Positions 22,414-30,278 of a DNA stretch of 37,101 nt are shown in pieces. Within the stretch, counting starts at the first letter, position 1; each line of letters starts with the position of its first letter. Source of the stretch: an uncultured Collinsella sp. (GTDB lineage: Bacteria; Actinomycetota; Coriobacteriia; Coriobacteriales; Coriobacteriaceae); NCBI GenBank assembly GCA_958421035.1, contig CATZKS010000002.1, positions 1-37,101 of the forward strand, written 5' to 3'. Made by a program: the position numbers and the translations under genes. The notes under the pieces are model-generated. The model saw only the letters and a list, made by a program, of their open reading frames with translations, was not told the origin of the DNA and did not search any database.

Positions 22414-22526
22414 GACCTGTCCTTTCGTTCGATGGGCGCGACGCCGGATGATCTACCCGGGCGCGAGCGTTGCGTTCGGCGGCCTGCGTGGCGCCGCCCC
22501 GCCCTTGGTCGAACTCTATAGTGCAG

Positions 22527-22554
22527 GTTATAGATTAAGCGATTCTTGAGCCAA
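22527..22554 (-). promoter_or_regulatory. Promoter of the DUF4342/two-component operon
   Basis: On the minus strand TTGGCT (22549-22554) and TATAAC (22527-22532) are separated by 16 bases. This would give a leader of about 105 bases. Confidence 0.55.
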
Positions 22555-22766
22555 GATTAATGTTGGATGAGTTTTTGCGCGGCGGTGGGGAAGTATTGGA
22601 CCTCGATAGCGGGGGATGGGGTGCCGGTAGTAAAGCGGTGTCAAGGGTTGGTCGAGCAGGCGGTTTCTCCATTGATGTCCGCACGGCATGTGACACTTAC
22701 CCTGCCGCCCCGCTCCGCCGCGGCGGCATGCGTCTGAACAATGACCCTCTAAGGAGTTCGATATTG

Positions 22767-23006
22767 ATGAGTGACAACACCAAGCATCTCGCAAAGAAGT
22801 GCGTCAAGGACGCGGGGCCGTGCCTCGCACTGTGTTTTGCCGGCGCAGCGGTCGCGCTGCTGGCTTCTTTGGGGCCGTTCGACGTGCTCCGAAGTGCCAG
22901 TTCTCTGCATGTTTGCATGGCCCTTGCCGGCGCCATGATGACCGGCGGCGTGCTCGATCTGGTTTTTTGGGTGCTTGACCCGTTTGGATGGAAGAACGAA
23001 GGGTAA
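22767..23006 (+). CDS. Small two-helix membrane protein, unknown
   Basis: This 79-residue protein has two hydrophobic segments (about 17-36 and 47-70), a short polar N terminus and a basic end (FGWKNEG). No family is recognised. The frame extends about 200 bases upstream, but AAGGAG lies about 10 bases before this ATG and the residues further upstream look non-coding. The 210 bases before it, shared with the divergent DUF4342 promoter, hold no other gene that I can support. Confidence 0.6.
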   Translation: MSDNTKHLAKKCVKDAGPCLALCFAGAAVALLASLGPFDVLRSASSLHVCMALAGAMMTGGVLDLVFWVLDPFGWKNEG

Positions 23007-23091
23007 GCCCTAAAGGATGGAAGGGCTGGAACGGTTAGCTTAGTAATCGTGCAGAATGTGGGCTAGCGACTTGCAGGGAAGTGGTAATCCG

Positions 23092-23817
23092 ATGACGGTC
23101 TATGTGACGGGCGATATTCACAGCGGCCTCGACATGCAAAAGCTGCGCGACTGGGATCTTGGGGATAGCCTGACGGGCGACGACTATCTCATCATCGCGG
23201 GCGACTTTGGCTTTCCGTGGGATTTTTCTGCCGAGGAGTGCGCCGATATCGCCTGGCTGGAGTCGCGCCCTTATACCGTGCTGTTCGTCGACGGCAACCA
23301 CGAACGTTTCGATCACTGGGCGGAGCGTCCCATGGAGCTGTGGCACGGTGGGCTGACGCAGCGCCTGTCGGACACCTCGCCCATTCGGCGCCTAACACGC
23401 GGCGAGGTTTTTGAGCTCGATGGCTCAACGATCTTCACCATGGGCGGTGCCACGAGCGTGGACAAGGAGTACCGCATTCCGTATTCCAGCTGGTGGCCGC
23501 AGGAGCTGCCGGACGAGCGCATCTTTGAGGAGGCGCGGGCAAAGCTCGAGAGCATGGGCTGGAAGGTCGGCTACGTGATCACCCACACCTGCTCTACGCG
23601 CATGCTTTCGCCCACGCTTTATCCGGCACCCGGCTGGAATTGCCCCACGGTTGATCGACTTACGGCATTTTTCGATGAGCTGGAAGATCGCATGGACTAC
23701 AAGCGCTGGTATTACGGGCATTTTCATCGTGATGCAAACCCTGCCGAGCGCCACACCGTGCTCTATGACTGCATCGTTCGCCTGGGCGACGAACTCCAGC
23801 CCTGGGATGTTGCGTAG
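23092..23817 (+). CDS. Metallophosphoesterase (calcineurin-like)
   Basis: The 241-residue protein has the calcineurin-like metal motifs: VTGDIHSG at the N terminus, IAGDFGF near residue 40, DGNHERFD near 73, a histidine in YVITHTCS near 165 and YGHFHRD near 215. It is likely a cytosolic phosphatase or phosphodiesterase with an unknown substrate. The start with GGGAAG upstream gives MTVYVTGDIH. A frame 36 bases longer is less likely. It is tail to tail with the GluQ-RS gene, with a 15-base gap, and no terminator is visible between them. Confidence 0.82.
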   Translation: MTVYVTGDIHSGLDMQKLRDWDLGDSLTGDDYLIIAGDFGFPWDFSAEECADIAWLESRPYTVLFVDGNHERFDHWAERPMELWHGGLTQRLSDTSPIRRLTRGEVFELDGSTIFTMGGATSVDKEYRIPYSSWWPQELPDERIFEEARAKLESMGWKVGYVITHTCSTRMLSPTLYPAPGWNCPTVDRLTAFFDELEDRMDYKRWYYGHFHRDANPAERHTVLYDCIVRLGDELQPWDVA

Positions 23818-23832
23818 GGGCGGGGTGGCTGG

Positions 23833-24834
23833 TTACTCGACCGTTACAGTGATGTTTTCCCGATGCGTACGGATAACATCCCAGCTAAAGTGCTCGACCA
23901 GCTGCTCGGCAGAGCGCGGCGTGGTGTCCGGCGCGATGCCCGTTTGACCGGCGAGCCAGCCCAGCAGTGCCTCGGGTGTGCCAAAGCGGGCGCGTAGTTC
24001 GCCTAGGTCCAGATCGCGGTCGCGCTTGGAAAGGCGGCGGCCGTCCGGCGACATGAGCAGCGGAATGTGCGCGTAGTGCGGCGTGGGCAGTCCCAACAGG
24101 TGCTGCAGATAGATCTGGCGCGGCGTGGACCCCAGCAGGTCGCATCCGCGCACGACCTCGGTGACGCCCATGGCGGCGTCGTCGACCACCACGGCTAGCT
24201 GATAGGCAAAAACGCCGTCGCTGCGGCGGACCAAAAAGTCGCCGCACTCGGTGGCGAGCGCCTCGCATTGAGCCCCGTACGTGCGGTCCACGAATTCGAT
24301 CACGTCGTCTGCGAGGTCATCTACGGTGGGCACGCGCAGGCGCGTGGCCGGAGCGCGCAGGGCACTGCGGCGGGCGATTTCTTCGGCAGAAAGGCCTCTG
24401 CAGGCGCCGCGGTAGATGGGCGTGCCGTCGCTGGCGTGCGGCGCACTCGCGGCGTGGAGTTCGGCGCGCGTGCAAAAGCAGGGATAGGTGAGGCCGGCGT
24501 CTTGTAGCTGGTGCAAGGCGCTCTCGTACAGGTCAAGGCGATCGTGCTGGTAGTAGGGGCCTTCGTCCCACTCGAGCCCTAGCCAGGCCAGGTCGTCAAT
24601 CAGTTGAGCGGCAAGTTCCGGGCGCTTGCAGCGATCGTCTAGGTCCTCGATGCGCAACACGATGCTGCCGCTCTGGCTGCGGGCCGAAAGCCACGAGCAC
24701 AGGCAGCTGAATACGTTGCCCAGGTGCATGCGGCCCGAGGGCGACGGGGCGAAGCGGCCCACGACGGGGGTGGGCCCTGCCGTTGCCGGTGTGTCCGCGG
24801 AGTGTGTTGCTATGTTGCATGCGTTGATGTCCAT
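23833..24834 (-). CDS. gluQ: Glutamyl-Q tRNA(Asp) synthetase
   Basis: GluQ-RS is a paralogue of the GluRS catalytic core that attaches glutamate to queuosine in tRNA(Asp). The 333 residues contain the class I signatures HLGN (37-40) in FAPSPSGRMHLGN and a KMSKS-like RRLSKRD. A zinc-site pattern is present in CFCTRAEL and YRGACRG, as in GluQ-RS. The anticodon-binding domain of GluRS is missing, as expected. The N terminus has about 20 extra residues before the conserved VVGRFAPSPSG. A TATACT -10 only 7 bases before the ATG, and the lack of a Shine-Dalgarno site, suggest a leaderless mRNA. Confidence 0.85.
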   Translation of the reverse strand: MDINACNIATHSADTPATAGPTPVVGRFAPSPSGRMHLGNVFSCLCSWLSARSQSGSIVLRIEDLDDRCKRPELAAQLIDDLAWLGLEWDEGPYYQHDRLDLYESALHQLQDAGLTYPCFCTRAELHAASAPHASDGTPIYRGACRGLSAEEIARRSALRAPATRLRVPTVDDLADDVIEFVDRTYGAQCEALATECGDFLVRRSDGVFAYQLAVVVDDAAMGVTEVVRGCDLLGSTPRQIYLQHLLGLPTPHYAHIPLLMSPDGRRLSKRDRDLDLGELRARFGTPEALLGWLAGQTGIAPDTTPRSAEQLVEHFSWDVIRTHRENITVTVE

Positions 24835-24841
24835 GCGGACG

Positions 24842-24847
24842 AGTATA
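24842..24847 (-). promoter_or_regulatory. -10 of gluQ, placed for a leaderless transcript
   Basis: TATACT on the minus strand ends 7 bases before the ATG, so transcription would start at about the A of the start codon. The -35 region (around 24865-24870) is poor. Confidence 0.5.
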
Positions 24848-24909
24848 GCGCGGGAGGTGGGGGAGGCACCGACTCGACAGCTCGATCGCGCCCGCCAGCC
24901 AACCCCTCA

Positions 24910-25094
24910 AACGACAGAAACCCCGGCAGCTCTTCGCAACTGCCGGGGTCTCCGCGGAAAAGGGGGACATGATCCTCAAGCGAACGGCAAAGGGGCAAAC
25001 CGTTTTCGCTCAACTGCTTTATGCCCCTCGCCCGCCGGCTTAATCGGCTCACGCCGCTCCCACACAAAGCCGCTACACCTGTGACGGAGCTGTG
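24910..25094 (-). ncRNA. Candidate small RNA upstream of gluQ
   Basis: On the minus strand TTGGCA (25123-25128) and TAGATA (25101-25106), 16 bases apart, form a good promoter. About 150 bases on is a perfect 9-bp hairpin, CTGCCGGGG/CCCCGGCAG (24921-24948 on the plus strand), followed by TTTCTGTCGTTT. The hairpin ends upstream of the gluQ promoter, so it would terminate something that starts in this gap. The intervening RNA has further complementary blocks, for example GGGGCA with TGCCCC. I match it to no known family, and a short peptide gene is not excluded. Confidence 0.35.
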
Positions 25095-25126
25095 AAGTGG
25101 TATCTATTGCCGGAGCGGGCTATGCC

Positions 25127-25175
25127 AAGGAGTGTCCCAGATTACCGGCAGATAAGGAACGTCCCCAGGTGCCGG
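25127..25175 (-). repeat. GGGGAC palindromic element upstream of the DUF2207 gene
   Basis: Read on the minus strand, GGGGACGTTCCTTATC is flanked by arms CCGGCA (complement of 25170-25175) and TGCCGG (complement of 25145-25150). A second core, CTGGGACACTCCTT, follows. The core matches the elements at 9371 and 27604. It partly overlaps the -35 of the candidate small RNA. Confidence 0.65.
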
Positions 25176-25225
25176 CCGCGGGCGTGACTTTCGTCCCGTT
25201 TGATACTCCGCTGACCTAGATGTTC

Positions 25226-25254
25226 GTCACATGAACCCGCAAACGTGGGACAAT
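25226..25254 (+). promoter_or_regulatory. Candidate promoter of the DUF2207 gene
   Basis: GTCACA (25226-25231) and GACAAT (25249-25254) are 17 bases apart. The start of transcription would be about 28 bases before the ATG. Confidence 0.4.
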
Positions 25255-25288
25255 GACGCTACTGGTATCACAGACAAAGGATGTGCCT

Positions 25289-27235
25289 ATGAACGCCCCC
25301 GTTGCCAAGCCCTGTCGGCAGCGCCACCTGTTTGCGCGATTCGCTTCCGTCTGCGCGCTCGTTGCGCTTGCGTTGTTGCTGCTGCCTGCCGCCGCGCACG
25401 CCGACGGCTACTCCATGACCCAAACCTATATCGGTGCCACGGTTGAAGCCGATGGATCGCTGACCGTTGTCGAGGGGCGCCAGTTTGATTTCGATGACGA
25501 CATCAACGGCGTGTTTTGGGAGATCAATACGGGAGCCAACCAGCAGGGCGGCACGGCGGGCGTCGATGTGCAGAGTGTCGAGGAAGAGGACACCGCGTTT
25601 AACAAAGTCGATAGCGCGAACAAGGGCGATTCTGGCGTCTACACGGTCGAGCAGGCCGGTGACGGCGTAAGGATTAAGGTGTTCAGCCCCCACGAGAGCG
25701 GCGACAGCGCGATCTATTACGTGAGCTACACCATGACCGGTGCGGTTATGAACTGGGCCGATACCGCCGAGCTCTACTGGAAGTTCGTGGGCGACGGCTG
25801 GTCTGCGGATTCCGACGATGTCGAGATGGAAGTGCGCTTCGCAAATGCCGCTGCCGGGACGGCGGCCGTCAAAGGCGATAACTTCCGCGCATGGGGCCAC
25901 GGTCCGCTGACGGGCGACGTGTCGCTCGATGAGGACGAGCCCATGGTCGCCTATACCATTCCCTGCGTGCATCAGGGCGAATTCGCCGAGGCACGCATCG
26001 CCTTCCCTAGCGACTGGGTGCCGCAGCTTGCCGCTTCGGGCGAAGAGCGCATGTCAACGATCCTGAGCGAAGAGAAGGAATGGGCCGACGAAGCTAACGC
26101 CCGCCGTGAGCACGCGCGTGCGATTGCCAGCGCGATTGCCGTGGTGTGTGTTGTTGTGGCGGTTGCCTATACCGGTGTGATCGTGATGCTCAAGCTGCGC
26201 AGGCCCAAGCCCAAGCCGCTCTTCCAGGACGAGTACTTCCGCGATGTACCCTCCGCCGACCATCCCGCGGTGCTTGCAGCTCTTATGAGCTGGAACGACG
26301 TGCCCGATCAGGCATATATCGCCACACTGATGAAGCTGACCGACGACCGCGTGATCAAGCTGGAAGAAGCGACCGAGACCAAGAAGAAGGGTCTGCTCCG
26401 TCGCGAAAAAGAGGAGCAGACGTATCGCATCACAGTGACCGACGAGGCCTGGAAGGCTGCCAAGAAGGACGGCATCGATCGCGATGTGCTCAAGGTCTTC
26501 TTCGCCGGCGTTAAGCCCGATAAGGACGGAGTCCGTTCGCGCACGTTTAGCGAGCTGGAGGAGTACGCTAGCGAGCGCACCACATCTGTTGGCGACAAGC
26601 TCGAGGACTATCAGAGCACAGTTAAGGCCAAGCTGGAGGCGCGCGAGCTTATTGCATCGGATGGCACTATCGCGATGGTGGCCGGCCTGGTTCTTGGCAT
26701 CATCATTGTCTTTGGCATTTTGGGCTCTCTGTTCTATACCGACTTTGCGGACGCCAACGTCGGTGCCGCTATGATCTCGATCCCCGTCACGATTGTGGGC
26801 TTTGTCCTGAGCTGCACCTTCCGCCGTTACACGCCGGAGGGCGCCGAGGTGGCGGCTCGCTGCAAGGCGCTCAAGCATTGGCTCGAGGACTTTACGCGCC
26901 TGAAGGAGGCCATCCCCAGCGACCTGATCTTGTGGAACAAACTGCTGGTGATGGGCGTTGCCCTGGGCGTTTCGAAAGAAGTGCTGCGACAGCTGGCCGA
27001 GGCCGTGCCTGCGGACCTGCGCAACAGCGACGATTTCTACGACAACTACCCCTGCTACTGGTGGTATTACCATCACTACGGCAACGAGTCTCCGCTCGAT
27101 TCGTTTAACGATGTGTATCACGAGACCATCCGCGAGCTGGCTTCGAGTTCCGATAGCTCGAGCGGCGGTAGCGGCGGCGGCTTTTCCGGTGGCGGCGGTG
27201 GCGGCGTCGGCGGAGGCGGCGGCGGAACGTTCTAG
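25289..27235 (+). CDS. DUF2207 membrane protein
   Basis: The 648-residue protein has a signal peptide (residues 1-38, cleavage after AHA) and then an extracytoplasmic beta-rich DUF2207 domain of about 220 residues. A membrane segment follows (around 285-308, IAVVCVVVAVAYTGVIVML), then a cytosolic region with a winged-helix look, two further membrane segments (about 475-520) and a Tyr-rich region (YPCYWWYYHHY). The tail is made of Gly and Ser and ends in GGGGTF. This layout is typical of DUF2207 proteins, whose function is unknown. AAAGGA precedes the ATG. It is flanked by a strong terminator and seems monocistronic. Confidence 0.85.
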   Translation: MNAPVAKPCRQRHLFARFASVCALVALALLLLPAAAHADGYSMTQTYIGATVEADGSLTVVEGRQFDFDDDINGVFWEINTGANQQGGTAGVDVQSVEEEDTAFNKVDSANKGDSGVYTVEQAGDGVRIKVFSPHESGDSAIYYVSYTMTGAVMNWADTAELYWKFVGDGWSADSDDVEMEVRFANAAAGTAAVKGDNFRAWGHGPLTGDVSLDEDEPMVAYTIPCVHQGEFAEARIAFPSDWVPQLAASGEERMSTILSEEKEWADEANARREHARAIASAIAVVCVVVAVAYTGVIVMLKLRRPKPKPLFQDEYFRDVPSADHPAVLAALMSWNDVPDQAYIATLMKLTDDRVIKLEEATETKKKGLLRREKEEQTYRITVTDEAWKAAKKDGIDRDVLKVFFAGVKPDKDGVRSRTFSELEEYASERTTSVGDKLEDYQSTVKAKLEARELIASDGTIAMVAGLVLGIIIVFGILGSLFYTDFADANVGAAMISIPVTIVGFVLSCTFRRYTPEGAEVAARCKALKHWLEDFTRLKEAIPSDLILWNKLLVMGVALGVSKEVLRQLAEAVPADLRNSDDFYDNYPCYWWYYHHYGNESPLDSFNDVYHETIRELASSSDSSSGGSGGGFSGGGGGGVGGGGGGTF

Positions 27236-27249
27236 CGAGCGCTTGCTTT

Positions 27250-27298
27250 GGGGTGGATCTTTCTGGGCGGTTGCCAGGGAAGATCCACCCCATTTTTG
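27250..27298 (+). terminator. Rho-independent terminator after the DUF2207 gene
   Basis: A perfect 12-bp stem, GGGGTGGATCTT with AAGATCCACCCC, is followed by ATTTTTG. It lies 15 bases beyond the stop codon. Confidence 0.92.
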
Positions 27299-27363
27299 TG
27301 CATCGAAACGGGCTAAACTTTCCGTTGAGGACTTTCGCGCAAGGGGCAGTGGATAAAAAATGC

Positions 27364-27563
27364 CAAATATGAGTACTGTTGCTGCGTTGGTCACATATGT
27401 TTGCACATAATAATGGGCTCCTAATGAGAGTACTTCTCGTTAGGAGCCCATTTTATTGAACATTTGGGGAGCTACGTCAGCTCGCGCAGCTGGTCGTCAT
27501 GCCTGCAAGCATCAAAAATGCCCCAAATCGCTGCTACTAAAAAGGTAACAGTACTCATATTTG
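27364..27563. repeat. 200-bp element bounded by a 17-bp perfect inverted repeat
   Basis: CAAATATGAGTACTGTT (27364-27380) recurs as its exact complement at 27547-27563. Inside lies the strong hairpin at 27413-27451, then a second, inner inverted repeat, ATTTGGGG (27463-27470) with CCCCAAAT. The region is AT-rich compared with its neighbours and has no supported gene. It could be a miniature mobile element, or a small RNA with its own terminator. Confidence 0.75.
27413..27457 (+). terminator. Strong orphan terminator hairpin inside the 200-bp element
   Basis: ATGGGCTCCTAA pairs perfectly with TTAGGAGCCCAT, and the stem continues inward through GAGA/TCTC. TTTTATT follows. The DUF2207 gene already has its own terminator, so this one would end a transcript that begins within 27299-27412. 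Confidence 0.8.
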
Positions 27564-27603
27564 ATGTTTTTTGACCACGGCTATCTACAAACCCCCTAGG
27601 CCA

Positions 27604-27628
27604 CTCATTGGGGACAGACTTAAATGAC
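27604..27628 (+). repeat. Single GGGGACAG palindromic element
   Basis: TCATT and AATGA arms enclose GGGGACAGACTTA. It is the closest match to the unit at 9377-9400. It lies 19 bases beyond the stop codon of the minus-strand acetyltransferase. Confidence 0.7.
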
Positions 27629-27646
27629 CAGGTGTGGCTGCCGAGG

Positions 27647-28288
27647 CTAGGCTGTTAGATCGAGTTCGTAGAGGAAGCTTTCGCGCGGCATGTCGTGACG
27701 GCGCTCTTCGCGGTTGGCGCGGTGCGTGGCCGTGCGCTTAAAGCCGTGCAGTTCGTAGAACTTCCACGAGCAGTTGGAGTCGGTGTACAGGTGCGCCCTC
27801 GTCGCCCCGCGCGAGGACAGGTACGAGACTGCGGCGTCGAGCAACACCGAGCCAACGCCCAGGCCATGGACGTCGCGATCTACGGCAAGCAGCGTGACCT
27901 CGTTGTCGTGTGGTAACGGGCTGCTTTCGAGCAGGCGGTTGTTGGTTCGGATGGTTGCGCGCACAAACGAGAGATACTCGGCGCAGGCATCGGGCTCCAG
28001 CTCGCGCATTTGCGATAGCAGTGCGCGTTCGGTATCCAGCCAATGTTCCTTAACGGTGGCGCCGGAGCTCTGTCCCGCACGCGCGAGCGCAATGCCGCGC
28101 GCCTGACCGTCGATTACGGCAACCTGCGAAAACGTCGAAGACGAAAGGCAATAGGCGAGGTCGCACGCGGCCTCGAGGCGGTTGTACTCATCGTTATCCG
28201 AATTGTTATGCCAAAGCTGCTGCAGAATCAACGCGATGGCGTCGAAGTCTTCGGTATCAAACGGTCGGTAGAGAACCCGCGAGACCAT
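27647..28288 (-). CDS. GNAT-family N-acetyltransferase
   Basis: This 213-residue protein has the acetyl-CoA-binding motif A of GNAT enzymes, VTLLAVDRDVHGLGVGSVLL, with the pyrophosphate-binding HGLGVG turn. Next come the AVSYLSSRGATRAHLYTDS strand-helix and the C-terminal WKFYELHGFKR motif B. The N-terminal half (Asp/Glu and Asn-rich, SNDNDEYNRL) binds the substrate, which is unknown. AAAGAGG precedes the ATG. The upstream gap to purH (277 bases) holds a palindrome, CATTGAA/TTCAATG, and no clear gene. Confidence 0.85.
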   Translation of the reverse strand: MVSRVLYRPFDTEDFDAIALILQQLWHNNSDNDEYNRLEAACDLAYCLSSSTFSQVAVIDGQARGIALARAGQSSGATVKEHWLDTERALLSQMRELEPDACAEYLSFVRATIRTNNRLLESSPLPHDNEVTLLAVDRDVHGLGVGSVLLDAAVSYLSSRGATRAHLYTDSNCSWKFYELHGFKRTATHRANREERRHDMPRESFLYELDLTA

Positions 28289-28565
28289 GGTGCCTCTTTC
28301 TTTTGCGGATGCATATCGAGCACAGTTCTACCACGCTATTGGCATCTAATTATGGTGCCCCTGTGTTCCATGAACTCACCGTGCCCGGTGCCGTGCCCAT
28401 CCCCTCCGCTCGCAAACTTTTTCTGCATATGCGCCCGTTGCGGGGTGCATCGATGCGCTCGATGCGCTACATTGAATCAGTATTTTCAATGCCGCTGCGC
28501 GAGCGCTGCAGATCGACGTATCACCGGCTCACAGAGCACGGCGGCGTACCAGACAGGAGGACTGC

Positions 28566-30173
28566 ATGGGATCTGATGTGAAGATCGCACGCGCGTTGAT
28601 CTCGGTTACCGATAAGACGGGCGTCGTCGATTTCGCACGGACGCTGGTCGATGACTTTGGCGTCGAGATCATCTCTACGGGCGGCACGGCTCGTGCCATC
28701 GAGGACGCGGGCGTCCCCGTAACCCCCATCGAGGAGTTCACGGGCTATCCCGAGATGATGGACGGCCGCGTTAAGACCCTGCACCCCAAGGTTCACGGCG
28801 CGCTGCTGGCCCGCCGCGATTCCGAGCAGCACATGCAGGAGGCTGCTCAGCACGGCATTAAGCTGATCGACCTGGTCGTCGTCAACCTGTACGAGTTCGA
28901 GAAGACCGTCGCCAACCCCGAGGTCACCTTCGCGGACGCCATCGAGCACATCGACATCGGTGGCCCCTCCATGCTGCGCTCTGCCGCCAAGAACGCCGCG
29001 AGCGTTACCGTCATCTCCGACCCGGCCGACTATGATGCCGTCCTGGCCGAGATGCGCGAGACCGGTGGCTGCACCACGCTTGCCACCCGTCGTCGCCTGC
29101 AGGTGAAGGTCTACCAGACCACCGCCGCCTACGACACGGCTATCTCCCGTTGGCTTGCCGCCCAGGCAAGCGACGTGGCGGACACTTCTGCCAAGCTCGA
29201 GATCTCGCTGGAGAAGGTCGACGACCTGCGCTATGGCGAGAATCCTCAGCAGAAGGCCACGGTCTATCGCTTTGCCGAGGGCTGCGAGAACACCGCGAGC
29301 TCGCAGTTCCCGCTCGTTGGCTCCGAGCAGATCCAGGGCAAGCCGCTCAGCTACAACAACTATCTGGATGCCGACGCCGCTTGGAACCTGGTCCGCGAGT
29401 TCGAGGAGCCGGCCTGCGTGATCCTCAAGCACCAGAACCCCTGCGGTTCCGCCGTTGCCGAGGACATCACGGCCGCCTACGACCGCGCCTTCGCCTGCGA
29501 TCCCAAGAGCGCCTTCGGCGGCATCATCGCCTGCAACCGCGAGGTTCCCTATGAGCTGGTCGAGCACTTTGCCGATCAGAACAAGCAGTTCGTCGAGGTT
29601 ATCATCGCCCCGAGCTACACTGCCGAGGCGCTCGAGCGCATGTCCAAGCGTCCCAACCTGCGCGTGCTGGCTACCGGCGGCGTGGACCACGGCGCCCAGG
29701 TGGAGCTGCGCTCCGTCGACGGCGGCATGCTGGTGCAGGAAGTCGACCACGTGACCGAGGATCCCGCGACCTTCACGTTCCCCACCGACCGCAAGCCCAC
29801 CGACGCTGAGATGGCCGAGCTCGAGTTTGCCTGGAAGGTCTGCAAGGGCGTCAAGTCCAACGCCATCCTGGTTTCCAAGGGTAAGGCCGGCATTGGCATG
29901 GGCCCCGGTCAGCCCAACCGCGTTGACTCTGCACTGCTTGCCTGCGAGCGCGCCGAGGACTTCTGCGAGCGCGAGGGCGTGGAGAAGGGCGGCTTTGCCT
30001 GTGCAAGCGACGCGTTCTTCCCGTTCCGCGACAACGTCGACGTGCTTGCCGCGCACGGCGTGACCTGCATCATCCAGCCCGGCGGCTCCAAGCGCGACGA
30101 CGAGAGCGTCCAGGCCTGCAACGAGCACAATATTGCGATGGTCTTCACGGGGGCCCGCCACTTTAGGCACTAA
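28566..30173 (+). CDS. purH: Bifunctional AICAR transformylase/IMP cyclohydrolase PurH
   Basis: PurH carries out the last two steps of purine synthesis, formylating AICAR and closing the ring to IMP. The N-terminal cyclohydrolase domain has LISVTDKTGVVDFA, STGGTARAIEDAG and GRVKTLHPKVHGALLARRD. The C-terminal transformylase domain has LRYGENPQQKA, LKHQNPCGSA, SAFGGIIACNREV and DAFFPFRDNVD, with QPGGSKRDDE near the end. The 535 residues are a normal length. CAGGAGG precedes the ATG. AICAR is also the by-product of HisF, so this enzyme reclaims it. The terminator that follows makes purH monocistronic. Confidence 0.97.
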   Translation: MGSDVKIARALISVTDKTGVVDFARTLVDDFGVEIISTGGTARAIEDAGVPVTPIEEFTGYPEMMDGRVKTLHPKVHGALLARRDSEQHMQEAAQHGIKLIDLVVVNLYEFEKTVANPEVTFADAIEHIDIGGPSMLRSAAKNAASVTVISDPADYDAVLAEMRETGGCTTLATRRRLQVKVYQTTAAYDTAISRWLAAQASDVADTSAKLEISLEKVDDLRYGENPQQKATVYRFAEGCENTASSQFPLVGSEQIQGKPLSYNNYLDADAAWNLVREFEEPACVILKHQNPCGSAVAEDITAAYDRAFACDPKSAFGGIIACNREVPYELVEHFADQNKQFVEVIIAPSYTAEALERMSKRPNLRVLATGGVDHGAQVELRSVDGGMLVQEVDHVTEDPATFTFPTDRKPTDAEMAELEFAWKVCKGVKSNAILVSKGKAGIGMGPGQPNRVDSALLACERAEDFCEREGVEKGGFACASDAFFPFRDNVDVLAAHGVTCIIQPGGSKRDDESVQACNEHNIAMVFTGARHFRH

Positions 30174-30202
30174 GTTTCGCCCCGGGACAAAATAATCTCC
30201 GC

Positions 30203-30238
30203 AAAAGACGGCTGCTCCGTTTGGAGGGCCGTCTTTTT
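30203..30238 (+). terminator. Rho-independent terminator of purH
   Basis: AAAGACGGC pairs with GCCGTCTTT, with an inner CTCC/GGAG stem, and the hairpin is followed by TTTT. Confidence 0.92.
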
Positions 30239-30278
30239 GGTATAAGAGGACGGAATGACTAACACGAAAGGTATGACC

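Noticed and set aside
21025..22521. A long plus-strand frame opposite the response regulator and DUF4342 genes
   Set aside because: Antisense to well-supported genes and rich in His, Arg and Gly, as expected of a shadow frame.
24921..24948. The hairpin as terminator of gluQ or the DUF2207 gene
   Set aside because: It lies in a divergent gap upstream of both genes, so it cannot end either transcript.
28303..28581. A 92-codon plus-strand frame before purH
   Set aside because: It overlaps the purH start and ribosome site, has no ribosome site of its own and ends inside purH. It is better read as promoter and leader sequence.
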